Shown here in pieces: positions 1 to 8,400 of a stretch of DNA of 23,839 nucleotides (position 1 is the stretch's first letter; each line of letters starts with the position of its first letter). Below the pieces are notes generated by a model. It was not told the origin of the DNA. It worked only from the letters and a program-made list of their open reading frames with translations, and did no database searches. The stretch comes from CAYWNA01 sp964459305. Its GTDB lineage: Bacteria > Planctomycetota > Planctomycetia > Pirellulales > Pirellulaceae. The position numbers were made by a program, and so were the translations under genes. The stretch is taken from NCBI GenBank assembly GCA_964459305.1, contig CAYWNA010000201.1, forward strand, positions 1 to 23,839. The letters are read 5' to 3'.

Positions 1-177
1 TCTGAGCGCGGCCGTCACTTTGGCATCGCCAGCTCCAAGATGTACGATCAGCCCGCCTTGGATTCCCGACTGAAGTACGAGTTCCCGAGCGGACTCGATT
101 TCTGCTCCCAGGGTGGAGAGGAAGGCGACGAAAAAACTGCACAATATCAACGGTATGGAAGTTTTCAGTCGTGTCAT
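1..177 (-). CDS. Secreted PQQ-propeller/SAM-domain-like protein, N-terminal fragment (third paralogue, cut by window edge)
   Basis: Reading the minus strand from the ATG at 177-175 gives 59 codons that run off the left edge. The protein begins MTRLKTSIPLILCSFFVAFL, a clear Sec signal peptide, followed by residues that align without gaps to the N-terminus of the 9906-13136 protein: ...LVLQSGIQGGLIVHLGAGDA here against AIVEQSGITGGLIVHVGCGD there. The glycine-rich loop is GAGDA rather than GCGDG. A strong Shine-Dalgarno (GAGGTG, 4 bases before ATG) supports this start. The family as seen in the complete copies has a Rossmann-like SAM-binding-type segment followed by PQQ-type beta-propeller repeats and is predicted to be exported. 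Only the leader and first beta strand are visible here, so whether the rest is intact cannot be judged. It is divergently oriented from the SMP-30-like gene at 670. Confidence 0.8.
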   Translation of the reverse strand, partial: MTRLKTSIPLILCSFFVAFLSTLGAEIESARELVLQSGIQGGLIVHLGAGDAKVTAALR

Positions 178-669
178 GGTTCACCTCGTTAGGGTAGTCG
201 TTCGTCGAATGGCCGAGGCTCATTGTAGCCGACGACGCAACCCCGGTCCATTTGCGAGCGGGCTCTTTCCAATTCGCCAACGCATGACTTCGGTTTACAC
301 TGGGAAACGCTCGGATTCCGACCGTATTGCAGACGATGAAACTCACCACGGGCAGGATGATTGATGTGCAGCCACCAAGCGATCAGGCACCAAGCCGGCA
401 TCGCGAGAGAATGCGCAGTCTATACAAAGGATCAGACGTGGCACGGCAACCCGATGGACCCTACAGGAAACCGATGGATGAATCGTTGCCCTTCGCCTTC
501 TATCGCGATAGAATCACCGGCCGGTGGGTACAGTCTCGACGATGTGGCCGACTTCCACAACGACTCGGCCGTGCGCCATTCGGACGAGGATCTCAACGGC
601 GCTTTCCTCGGCGTCTGACACAGCGTTCATGCCCAAGAATTTGTTCATGCTCAACCAGGAGTTCCTACC
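178..669. other. Intergenic region between two divergent secreted-protein genes
   Basis: This 492-base stretch separates the minus-strand propeller fragment (start 177) from the plus-strand SMP-30-like gene (start 670). It must hold both promoters, but I could not identify convincing -35/-10 pairs. A patch at about 540-618 has coding-like codon bias on both strands (plus frame ...VADFHNDSAVRH... ending TGA at 616-618; minus frame ...ESAVEILVRMAHG... ending at 514). Neither has a convincing start or family resemblance. It may be a decayed coding fragment. Confidence 0.4.
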
Positions 670-1746
670 ATGAATCGCATCTTCTTCACGTTCCTGGCTC
701 CGATGTTGACGGCCGGTGGCAGTCACGCGGCCATACCGTTGTCCGCGATTGAAACAGGCGATCCGTCTGCCGTCACGCTTCCCGCGGAGGCTTCCACGCC
801 CGACGGCATGACCGTGGCGAAGGACGGCAAGATCTATCTGAACACGCTCAACTTACAAGTGCCGGCCGTGGCCGCCGTCTGGACGCTTGACGCAGAAAAT
901 CGGTTGGAAAAGCTGATCGATCTGCCGCCCCATCCTGAGACCGAGGGAGTTTATCCCCTGGGTATCGCACAGGGCGCCGACGGGAACTTCTACGTGGCCG
1001 ATAACCAGACCTTCGGCAGCAACATGGAGCACAAGTCGCGGCTGCTGCGCGTGGTGATGCGGAATGGCGAAGCGGTGCGCGTGGAAACCGTGGCGACCGG
1101 TCTGATCGCAGCGAATGCAGTCGAGGCATTCGGGACGCGGATTTACGTCACCGAGACCTGTCTGATCGACGGTGTGGAACCACACGTTTCCGGAATCTAC
1201 AAGTTCGAGTTGGAGGAACTGTCGGCCGACAAGCCGGTGCAACTCGCTCCCGACGGTGCCGATTCTCGACTTGTGGCGAGGTTCACGACCGAGGCTTCCG
1301 ACTGGCGAAAGGGCGTCGGGGCCAACGGGCTCGCGATCACACCGGCTGGCGTTCTGTATGTCTGCAATTTCGGCGAGGCGTCGATCCTTAAGGGGACGCT
1401 GAACGACGACGGCCTCTTAGAAGGGCCGCTGGAGGTGTTGGTCAAGGGCCACGGCATGGGCAGCACCGACGGAATGAAGTACGCGGCTGATTGGGACATG
1501 CTGATCGTTGCCGATTTCTTCTCCAACGCCGTCCATCTGGTGAGCGCAAAGACCGGCCGCGTGAAGACCATTGCCAAGAATCCCAATTCCACCGGTGCCG
1601 GCGGAAAGCTCGACAAGCCATCGGAGCCATGCGTCCGCGGCACGACGATCTACGTGTCGAATATCGATTTGCCTTACGACGGGAACGAACCGGACAAGCC
1701 GGACACGCTTTCGGTGATTCCGTTGAAGATATCCGCCGACCGTTGA
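670..1746 (+). CDS. Secreted SMP-30/gluconolactonase/LRE-like beta-propeller protein
   Basis: A 358-aa protein starting at ATG 670 behind AGGAG (about 8 bases upstream). The N-terminus MNRIFFTFLAPMLTAGGSHA is a signal peptide with a likely cut after residue 20, so the protein is probably periplasmic or extracellular. The rest has the rhythm of an SMP-30/NHL-type six-bladed propeller: STPDGMTVAKDGKIYLNT near residue 40, PLGIAQGADGNFYVADN near 100, ANGLAITPAGVLYVCNFGEA near 220, STDGMKYAADWDMLIVADFF near 265. Repeated D-G-x-hydrophobic strands and the asparagine and aspartate positions fit metal-dependent lactonases such as gluconolactonase and regucalcin, which open sugar lactones. The reaction is inferred only at family level. 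A weak 6-bp hairpin (CAACGG/CCGTTG, 1750-1770) follows the stop. There is no co-directional partner nearby, so it is probably monocistronic. Confidence 0.8.
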   Translation: MNRIFFTFLAPMLTAGGSHAAIPLSAIETGDPSAVTLPAEASTPDGMTVAKDGKIYLNTLNLQVPAVAAVWTLDAENRLEKLIDLPPHPETEGVYPLGIAQGADGNFYVADNQTFGSNMEHKSRLLRVVMRNGEAVRVETVATGLIAANAVEAFGTRIYVTETCLIDGVEPHVSGIYKFELEELSADKPVQLAPDGADSRLVARFTTEASDWRKGVGANGLAITPAGVLYVCNFGEASILKGTLNDDGLLEGPLEVLVKGHGMGSTDGMKYAADWDMLIVADFFSNAVHLVSAKTGRVKTIAKNPNSTGAGGKLDKPSEPCVRGTTIYVSNIDLPYDGNEPDKPDTLSVIPLKISADR

Positions 1747-1893
1747 TCCCAACGGGCCCACCGTCCGTTGCCTCGAACGACACAAACGCCCCAATCACGT
1801 GCGGCGGCGAATCCGCAATCCAACCCGTGGCAATCGTCCGGCCCGCTGCAATCAGGCGACGGTGATCGGTTATGCAGTTTTTCTAGGCGTTGG

Positions 1894-2610
1894 CTAACCC
1901 TGTGTGTTCAGAATCCAATCAAGTAACGATTGTTGTATTTTTGCACGAGCCTGGTCGTACGACGACCATTCTGCTGCGGCATCGGCCGCACGAGTCGGCC
2001 AGACGGCATTTCGATTGCACCAAGTGGAACTAGCTTCGCGTGGTCCGGGACCGTCGTTGTCTTCGAGTTGATAGTCTTGGGCTGCGGTTTCCGCCGCAAA
2101 CCACGGGGCACCAAGATGAGACCAGACAGTCTGTGCGTCCGTGCTATCGGGATCGTCCTCGTATGGAGCGTAAAGTCTCTGACAAGCTTCGGAAGCCCGA
2201 ATGACATTCCTGCGATGCATGTCTGTCGGAGACTCGATGAACGCCCTCACAGCACCAAACGCGGCGTCGCGAGCAGGAACAAGGTCAGGGCGACATGCGG
2301 TCTGGTTTTCGAGTTGTAGGACGGCGCAGGCAAATGCCGAACGGTTGAGTACATCCGGTCCCCATATAGCGAGGCTGCGAACGAAGAGGGACGCCTCGAG
2401 GCAGTCTTTGGGCAACTCCAGTTGATGCGGGTTGGGATCGAAAACAGGATCCGCACGAAAATCGTCAATCGTTGGCACCAGAACGGATTCGGTCTGTAAC
2501 GTACGTTCCAAGTCGCGATGGCCGAGATACGCACCGAGCGTTTCTCGGTGACGCGACAAGATCGCATCTCCGAAAAGCTCCCACATGGCGGATTGGCTCA
2601 TGTTGATCAT
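1894..2610 (-). CDS. Hypothetical alpha-helical protein, 238 aa
   Basis: This ORF runs from ATG 2610 to a stop at 1894. I do not recognise the family. The protein is acidic, has no signal peptide or membrane segment, and looks almost entirely helical, with many Ala, Arg, Asp and Glu and several tryptophans (MWELF near the start, VWSHLGAPWFAAET near residue 165, EWSSYDQARAKIQQSLLDWI at the end). Segments such as LEASLFVRSLAIWGPDVLNRS and SEACQRLYAPYEDDPD look conserved rather than random. No good Shine-Dalgarno lies upstream of either ATG 2610 or the in-frame ATG 2601, so the exact start is uncertain. Some all-alpha immunity-type proteins look similar, but I have no motif to support that. It stands alone in a region of orphan genes with decayed coding pieces on its upstream side. 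Confidence 0.6.
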   Translation of the reverse strand: MINMSQSAMWELFGDAILSRHRETLGAYLGHRDLERTLQTESVLVPTIDDFRADPVFDPNPHQLELPKDCLEASLFVRSLAIWGPDVLNRSAFACAVLQLENQTACRPDLVPARDAAFGAVRAFIESPTDMHRRNVIRASEACQRLYAPYEDDPDSTDAQTVWSHLGAPWFAAETAAQDYQLEDNDGPGPREASSTWCNRNAVWPTRAADAAAEWSSYDQARAKIQQSLLDWILNTQG

Positions 2611-2686
2611 GCTGCAGAAAGATAGCCGGCATCCAAGTTAACCCGCCCGCGGGCCAACGGCAATCACGTTGACAGACCAAAACACG

Positions 2687-2876
2687 ATGAATCCAAACCC
2701 CGCCTTGATCAAGGAAGGCGTAAGCAGGTCGGGTGGCGCCGCACTTGTCGCGAGTCTGGCAGACGTTGCATGACGACTGGCAGGCCAAGTCGGAACAGAT
2801 CGAGCGACTGGGGCAAGATGAGGCGGAAATCCTTGTGAAAATGCCCGATATCCTATTTGGAGGCTCAGGGTCCTGA
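2687..2876 (+). pseudogene. Possible frameshifted small ORF remnant
   Basis: Two short plus-strand frames look coding and seem to be halves of one small protein. The first starts at ATG 2687 (MNPNPALIKEGVSRSGGAAL...) and stops at about 2768. The second, in another frame, reads ...HLSRVWQTLHDDWQAKSEQI...EAEILVKMPDILFGG and stops at TGA 2874-2876. The second is charged and helical with good codon bias. One frameshift near 2730-2740 would join them. I recognise no family, and the call rests only on codon texture. Confidence 0.25.
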
Positions 2877-2960
2877 CACGTCTTCGTCCGCCGGGAGCAC
2901 CGGGTAACGCCGCCGAAACGCACCTCAAAACTTTGTTGTGGAATTCCGGTCAAGTTCGAG

Positions 2961-3305
2961 TCACGACACGCAGACAACGGGCCTGACCTCCATTTTTTCG
3001 CCGGAGTCTAAACGCATCTCTCCGCCCCCGATCACTTCCAATTCAGCCGTCCCATCCTCACCCTTCTCCACTTTGAAAGTCACGCTCTCGGTCTCGCAGA
3101 GTAGCGTAAACTCTAGTTTCATTCTGCTATAATCTTGTCGGCTCGCCTTCCTCAGTTCGATCCTGTGCTGTTCAAACTTGAAGCACTCCAACCTAGTGGC
3201 GTCCAAAGTCAAGGTGAACGGTAACGCGAAGGTGGCTGAAGAACCGACTGGCTCAATTGAACAGGCGTTGCTGGTGGAGGCGAGGATCACATTAACAACG
3301 GCCAT
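2961..3305 (-). CDS. Hypothetical small beta-rich protein, 114 aa
   Basis: An ATG at 3305 is preceded by AGGAG with about 6 bases of spacing, one of the better ribosome-binding sites in the window, so I regard this as a real gene. The product (MAVVNVILASTSNACSIEPV...) has no signal peptide and alternates short hydrophobic strands with charged residues: FALPFTLTLDATRLECF, MKLEFTLLCETESVTFKVEK, TAELEVIGGGEMRLDSG, MEVRPVVCV. That pattern suggests a small antiparallel beta sandwich or barrel. I recognise no family. Its base composition is somewhat less GC-rich than the long genes around it, which together with its orphan status suggests acquired or fast-evolving DNA. Confidence 0.6.
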   Translation of the reverse strand: MAVVNVILASTSNACSIEPVGSSATFALPFTLTLDATRLECFKFEQHRIELRKASRQDYSRMKLEFTLLCETESVTFKVEKGEDGTAELEVIGGGEMRLDSGEKMEVRPVVCVS

Positions 3306-3823
3306 CGATGTCTCCTGTTTGTCAGTGTGTTGCTGGCGAAGGCCACCTTACCGTTGACGGGTATTACAGTCGTTGACAAGGTGTCGAAAACATATCCAGC
3401 GATTGGGCATCATCTCGTGAGAAAACGCCGCTATTCGTTCACGAACAGTCCGGTACAGCGGACGGCATTAGGCTCTTCCTTTCCCGAGTCGTGAATGCGA
3501 CAGTCATCTCTGCTTTCAAAAGACTGCTTCCCGTTCTCGCAGATGCGCAGCACGATTCGCGGCTGTGTGGCGTATTGTAACATCTGCAAATGTGGCTGCA
3601 ACATTTGAAGACTACCCGGATTATTTGTCAGTCGCCGGGCGTTAGCCGACGATTCCCCTTGTCGTCGTCCGGCTTGCGGTCCTCGAAGCTTTCGCCGTCG
3701 ACACGCAGGATCGATATGCTGTACCAGACACAACCGTGAAAGCACGTCAGACGAAAATCACCGATCGCTTTCCGTGCACTAATTGGCAGGTGAGGCCATA
3801 TACCGGCTATATTGGCTCCCCCA
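3306..3823. other. Gene-poor spacer containing a REP element
   Basis: This is 518 bases between two minus-strand genes. It contains a REP-like hairpin at 3631-3654 and an inverted repeat CAAATGT-7 nt-ACATTTG at 3587-3607. A minus-strand frame across 3431-3745 stays open but runs straight through the REP and has no family resemblance. Its last third (..RIVLRICENGKQSFESRDD.. ending at 3431) is mildly coding-like and could be the tail of a lost gene. I see no other gene. Confidence 0.4.
3631..3654. repeat. REP element, degenerate copy
   Basis: The segment GTCGCCGGGCGTTAGCCGAC followed by GATT shares the core GGGCGTTAGCC and the trailing GATT with the copy at 17530-17558. The outer GTCG/CGAC arms can still pair, but the inner stem is imperfect. 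Confidence 0.55.
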
Positions 3824-4252
3824 TTAGAAAATGCGTGCTAACTTGGCGAGGAAGTTCTCCATCAAGGTCAGATTGGCATTTTCCAAGGCGTCCAGCTCTA
3901 GGCTGTCAAGCCAGATCCCGTGGCACTTCCTGCATTTGTCAATGGTGATGGAAGGGTCTTTGGGGGCTGGCTCCTTGTGCATGTTGATGCCGCATCGGGG
4001 GCATTTTCCAACCTTCTGATCAGCTGCCTCCCAAGACTTGTAATCCCGCCCCTGGGAATCAACGATCGTAACTTTCTCCGCTAGATATTTCTGAAGTTCA
4101 CCCGCATCGAACCAAATGCCCGTGCAAACAAGGCACTGGTCCAGATCTAGTTGCTGGGTAAGACCAACTCCGCGCAGTATCTTCGAATGATACACTTCGT
4201 TTAGCTTGACAGTCACCCTGTTCAACCTACTCAAGCACCTGGGACAATTCAT
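3824..4252 (-). CDS. Double zf-TFIIB zinc-ribbon protein
   Basis: A 142-aa protein from the ATG at 4252. The in-frame ATG at 4261 is possible, but AAAGGA sits directly against it and 9 bases before the 4252 codon, and family members normally begin MNCPRC. Two zinc ribbons of the zf-TFIIB type are visible. The first has MNCPRC paired with QCLVCTGIWFDAGEL; the second has KCPRCG paired with KCRKCHGIWLDSLELDAL. The GIWxDxxEL signature after the second CxxC of each ribbon is characteristic of the family. These are cytosolic zinc-binding proteins of unknown function, often with one or two ribbons, so the length is normal. No signal peptide or membrane segment is present. It stands alone, with a poorly conserved spacer on each side. 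Confidence 0.85.
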   Translation of the reverse strand: MNCPRCLSRLNRVTVKLNEVYHSKILRGVGLTQQLDLDQCLVCTGIWFDAGELQKYLAEKVTIVDSQGRDYKSWEAADQKVGKCPRCGINMHKEPAPKDPSITIDKCRKCHGIWLDSLELDALENANLTLMENFLAKLARIF

Positions 4253-4360
4253 AACGTCCATTCCTTTCTGGCAATGCAGCTTTCATATTCCGCGCCGTCC
4301 ACATTACTCGTGCACCGGAGCCCATGACAGCGCGACTGCTTTCGAGGGATCAATCTACGC

Positions 4361-4807
4361 TCATAGCAGCGGGCTGGCAAGCATTCGCGCGAAGAAATCT
4401 TGCAGGAACCGGTCAGAAAGGTGAGAGGGGTCGGACCATCCGCGTGATGTGGAAGGGCCGTTACGTTTGATTTCCGTCAGGCTCTCCCACACCCCCTCTT
4501 GCTGAGTCCGAGTGAGGTCGGACCCGGCTTCGCTTTTTCGTTGTGCTTCCAGACGTTGCTTTCGAGCGAAGAAAAGCTGCGCAGCTCTTTTCTTCCTCTC
4601 TTTTTCCCCAAGGCTCTCGTTGAAGTCGAGGCTTTCAAGGCTCCCATCGTTTCTAACAGTCAGGGAGTTCGGCTGGGATGACACAGTCAGTTCCGCGCGG
4701 CGCTGGTGAAGTCGTGTTGACTCACTTTCACAGGCTCCGATCAGAATCGCTGGTGCCAAGATTGCGATGTGCTGGTCTGGCAAGAGCTGGGTGGGGCGCG
4801 CTCCCAC
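4361..4807 (-). CDS. Doubtful lipoprotein-like ORF
   Basis: An open frame from GTG 4807 to a stop at 4361 (148 aa). The N-terminus contains IAILAPAILIGACES, which resembles a lipobox (LIGA-C near residue 26), though the preceding residues are not strongly positive. The middle, LGEKERKKRAAQLFFARKQR, is a charged probable helix. Codon bias is weaker than in the firm genes, I see no good Shine-Dalgarno, and the palindrome GGTCGGACC occurs twice inside it (4429-4437 and 4516-4524), which is more typical of noncoding repeat DNA. It is listed because it fills a stretch of nearly 600 bases with no better gene. Confidence 0.25.
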   Translation of the reverse strand: MGARPTQLLPDQHIAILAPAILIGACESESTRLHQRRAELTVSSQPNSLTVRNDGSLESLDFNESLGEKERKKRAAQLFFARKQRLEAQRKSEAGSDLTRTQQEGVWESLTEIKRNGPSTSRGWSDPSHLSDRFLQDFFARMLASPLL

Positions 4808-4850
4808 GCCTTAGACTTCTTGTGCACGCATGGAATCGTTCCTTATCATT

Positions 4851-5387
4851 CTATTCCTCCAAAGCACGCTGTTGCTCTCGCGGCAGATCCACCACACTGC
4901 GAGCCGTGACGGGGAGGCCGCCGCCGTGGGCCGTCATCAGCAGCACGCGGTGTTTCGTATTGGTGGTCACGTCGAACAAGCGACCGATCTGGCCGCGGCT
5001 GAGCGGTTCGGGCAGTCGGCCGTTGCGTTTGGCGGGAACGCGCAGTTGGAAGTCCTGCTGGCCCAGCACGTGACGGTAGAAGAAGCGGATTGCCCCCACC
5101 TTCTGGTTGCAGGTGCTGTAGGCGACTTTCCGCACCGTAATCAGGTGATGGAGGAATGCCTTGCCTTGCCGGCACAAACGGCTCGTGTAATCGACCAGCA
5201 ATAGGTAGCTGCCCAACGAGAGTCCCTCCAGCATCCCTTCGCGCGTCGCGCCTTGACGACGGCGGTCTTCCACCGGGCAGAGCCACAGGTCTTGTTCCAC
5301 GTCTCCCGCGGCTCGGCTGCCTGCGACACTCCCTGACTCCGCGGCTCTCAACTCGACCAGTTTCCCCTGGGCCTTCGCATGCCGCAC
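4851..5387 (-). pseudogene. Chimeric mobile-element remnant: REP-associated transposase tail joined to tyrosine-recombinase middle
   Basis: One open frame (178 aa) holds pieces of two unrelated mobile-element proteins. Residues about 35-76 (WLCPVEDRRRQGATREGML, then SLGSYLLLVDYTSRLCRQGK) match the C-terminal tail of planctomycete Y1/HUH transposases of the REP-associated type; the catalytic HUH and tyrosine region is absent. From about residue 78 the frame becomes a tyrosine recombinase: a SAM-like core-binding segment (YSTCNQKVGAIRFFYRHVLG), then LPEPLSRGQIGRLFDVTTN and HRVLLMTAHGGGLPV, which is the start of the catalytic domain. It breaks where the first catalytic arginine region should be, and the frame then reads through unrelated sequence to the stop. 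Neither half can be active. It lies just downstream of the 5428 stop of the haem/SUMF1 gene. Confidence 0.7.
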
Positions 5388-5427
5388 GCGTCGCCGTAGG
5401 TATCATCTTGCGACTCCGTCCCGACGG

Positions 5428-8400
5428 CTACCGCACTGGCTGATGGGAAACGTGACGGTCTTGCTCTTGGCAAACGACGCGAAACCCAACGTTGTGGACG
5501 CGCTGCCACGATGGATAGCTCAGTCGATAGGCGCTGCGGCATCGTTTTGGGCGGTCGCGGAATGAGCCGCCACGCACCACTTTCCGACCCTCGGCAACCA
5601 GATCGTTGCGTCCATCGTGCTCGTCATAGGGATAGGGCATGACGGTCGAGCGTGTCCACTCGGCGGCATTGCCGTGCATGTCGAAAAGGCCCCACTGGTT
5701 CGGCCGGTAGCTGGCGGCATTGGTCGTCGCTATCGCCCCATCGTCGAAGCGAGTGTCGCTGGGGATATCCTGCAAACAAATGACGCCACCGGTCACCGTG
5801 TACAGCCGATCGATTGACTGGTCGGCCACGTTCGCATGGCCCGAAAAGTCGCTGCCGATGTCCCCAAAGGACAGGTCGGTCGACGAACCGGCACGGCAGG
5901 CGTATTCCCACTGGGCCTCGCTGGGCAACGCGAAGTGAATTTCCGTCCTCTGCGAAAGCCATCGGCAAAACTCGACCGCTTGTTGCCACGACACACGGAC
6001 GACCGGTTGCTTGGGTGCGTCGAGCGCCACGCCTGGGCCGTTGGCATCGAGTGATCGCTTCATGAACAGGCCGGGGAAATGCGATGGGTCGAAACGACGA
6101 AACTGTTCGTTGGTGATCTCGCACTCACCCATCCAGAAATCACGATCGACGGCCACTCGCGCCGCGGCACGCTCGTCGGCTTCGCCTTGGGGGTCGCCCA
6201 TGACGAATTGGCCCGCCGGAATGCGCACCATCCGCAGCTTCACGCCCTCGCCCAATTCGATCGTTCTCTCCCACGCGCCCGTCGCCCGCTGTTGTCGTTG
6301 TGCTTCATCGGCAGCCATGGGCCATCCATCGACGCTCACGAACCGCTGCTCCGACTCGGTTATCGAATCCGGCAGGACGGGTTCGGTGGCCTGACGCTGC
6401 ATTTGGGAGACCGATTCGGGGTCCTCGTTCGGGCCGCCGTACAGTTTTGCCAGTTCCCATCGCCGGTTGGCCGCCCCGCGCGGGACCGTGGATACGTCGC
6501 TCCACGTGCCGTGGCAGGGTCCGTTCAAATCAACCCACGTGACCAATCGATCCCACGCCTCGTCGTCCAGTTGGACGTTGTGATGTCCTTTCTGCAGCAT
6601 TTGGACTAATTCGCTGGTGTCGGCGTGGTATTCGCCGGGCACGTGTAGCCCGACATAGTCCTCCACATTCACGCGGCGAATGTACGGAATCAGGGCCTCG
6701 TACGCAGGTGTGTAGAGTGCGTGGGAGTCGCCCAGCAGCTTGTTCTCCTGCTTCGAGGCCGGCAACTTTGCCCGCACTTCCGGATAGAGACGGCCGGATC
6801 CCAGGCCCGAAAGAGGCAAGCCTTGGTAACCCTCGACCAGATTCTCCGAGCGCAGATCCGCGATTTTCTGGCCGTCGTCGCGCGGGCGGCCGTTATGACA
6901 GCCCACGCAATACTTGTCCAGCACCGGCTGGACCTCGCGCTCGAAGTCGAACCCGCGAGGCGGACCGTACCACGGCTGGATGTCCAACGGCGAACCGGCA
7001 GCGGCTATTTCAAAGCGGGTGACCGGCGTTTCCTTCGGCCGCTCGTGGCACCCGACACACGACGCCTCCTCGCCGGGCATGGCGGTGTACCAGCTGCGCA
7101 TCAGTTGCAGCGCTTTGCCTTCTTCGTCCAGCGGCTGGACGCTGATCGGCGTGTTGGCCGGCACCCGGAAAGCGACGGAGCCGTCTTCGGGAACCGGCAC
7201 CGTCCCCAGGATACGCATCGCATCCCAAGGCCCGCCGCGTCCAATCTTGTCCGGCCCGGCCATACCGGGATAGCCGAATGTGTACGCCACAACTCTCAAT
7301 CGCTTGACCGCACCGCGCGGAACATCCGCTAGGCCGGGTCCGGTGTACACGTTGTGCAGGTAGACCACCGCGTCGTCGCGGGTCGGGTCAATGCGATCCG
7401 GAATGGCAGGCGGCTTTGCAGTCACCTTGACCGGGATCGGTTCGAAGAAGTCAAACTTGGGATCCGCCTGGAGTGGGATCATGTTGTCGAAGGCGTCGAC
7501 CAGGTAGATCCCGAACGGCCCCTTGGCCTTCAATTGGGCGGCGGCGAGGAAGTACTTATCGCTTAACGGATAAGGATGCAGGAACTTAGGCCACGACTTG
7601 CCAATCAAGTTATCGCGCACCTCCGGCACGGCCGGTTCGTCTCGGTGCATAATCCGACGCACGATCCCGTCGGCCTCTTGCCATCCCACATTCGTGTCCA
7701 CCACAACGAGTTCGCCCATCCGATTCGGGCCGTGATAGCCGGACAGAATCGCCGTCAGCTTGTTGGAGTCGCCAGGGACGGCTCGCGGAAAATAGAGCGC
7801 ATTGGGATAGTACGAGTTGCTGCCATAGACGGCTCGCTGGGCCGTGCCGTCGGGGTTCATGACCATCAGCGGACGCAGGTACATGTGCATGATGCCCGTG
7901 TAATCCCAACGGCTGTAGATGATTTGGCCGGTTGACAGTACCGAGGGGTGCAGGTCGAGATCCTGGTCGAAACAGAGCTGGCGCACGCCGCCGCCGTCGC
8001 CATCCATGATGTACAGACTGCACGCGCGTTCCTGGCCGTGCCAACACGGGACACCAGTGTAGGACGCCGTTGACGCAAACACGATTCGCCCGTCGGGCAG
8101 ATAGCAGGCGTCGAAATTCCCAACGCCTTCCTGTTGCTGCGAGATCTGCCGTGGAGTGCCGCCATCGATGCCGATTTCGTGAACCTCCCAGGTCCCCCCA
8201 TTAGGCATCGTAAACAACAAACGGTCGGCATCGAAATACAGGTCCATCTCGCCGACGTACATGCCACGCTTGGGGCGAAACAGCGTCTTCAGCCTGCCTT
8301 GCCCCTGAAACTCGTCAAGTATCGCGATCTCGTTGTCGTAACCCGACTGATTGAGGCAAGTATTGCATTGATGATTGGTCGGCAAACCGTGTTGGCCGAA

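Noticed and set aside
514..648. Minus-strand 44-aa frame (MNKFLGMNAVSDAEE...) opposite the SMP-30 leader region
   Set aside because: Some codon bias, but a weak start context and no family resemblance; the plus frame shows equal bias over the same bases.
327..752. Overlapping plus-strand open frames before the SMP-30-like gene
   Set aside because: They are arginine-rich, lack ribosome-binding sites, and the longer one runs into the signal peptide of the real gene in another frame.
3431..3745. 104-aa minus-strand ORF
   Set aside because: It runs through a REP element and has no start signal; at most its last third is a remnant.
6079..7332. Long plus-strand frames opposite the haem/SUMF1 gene
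   Set aside because: They are antisense shadows of a GC-rich gene with strong domain matches on the minus strand.
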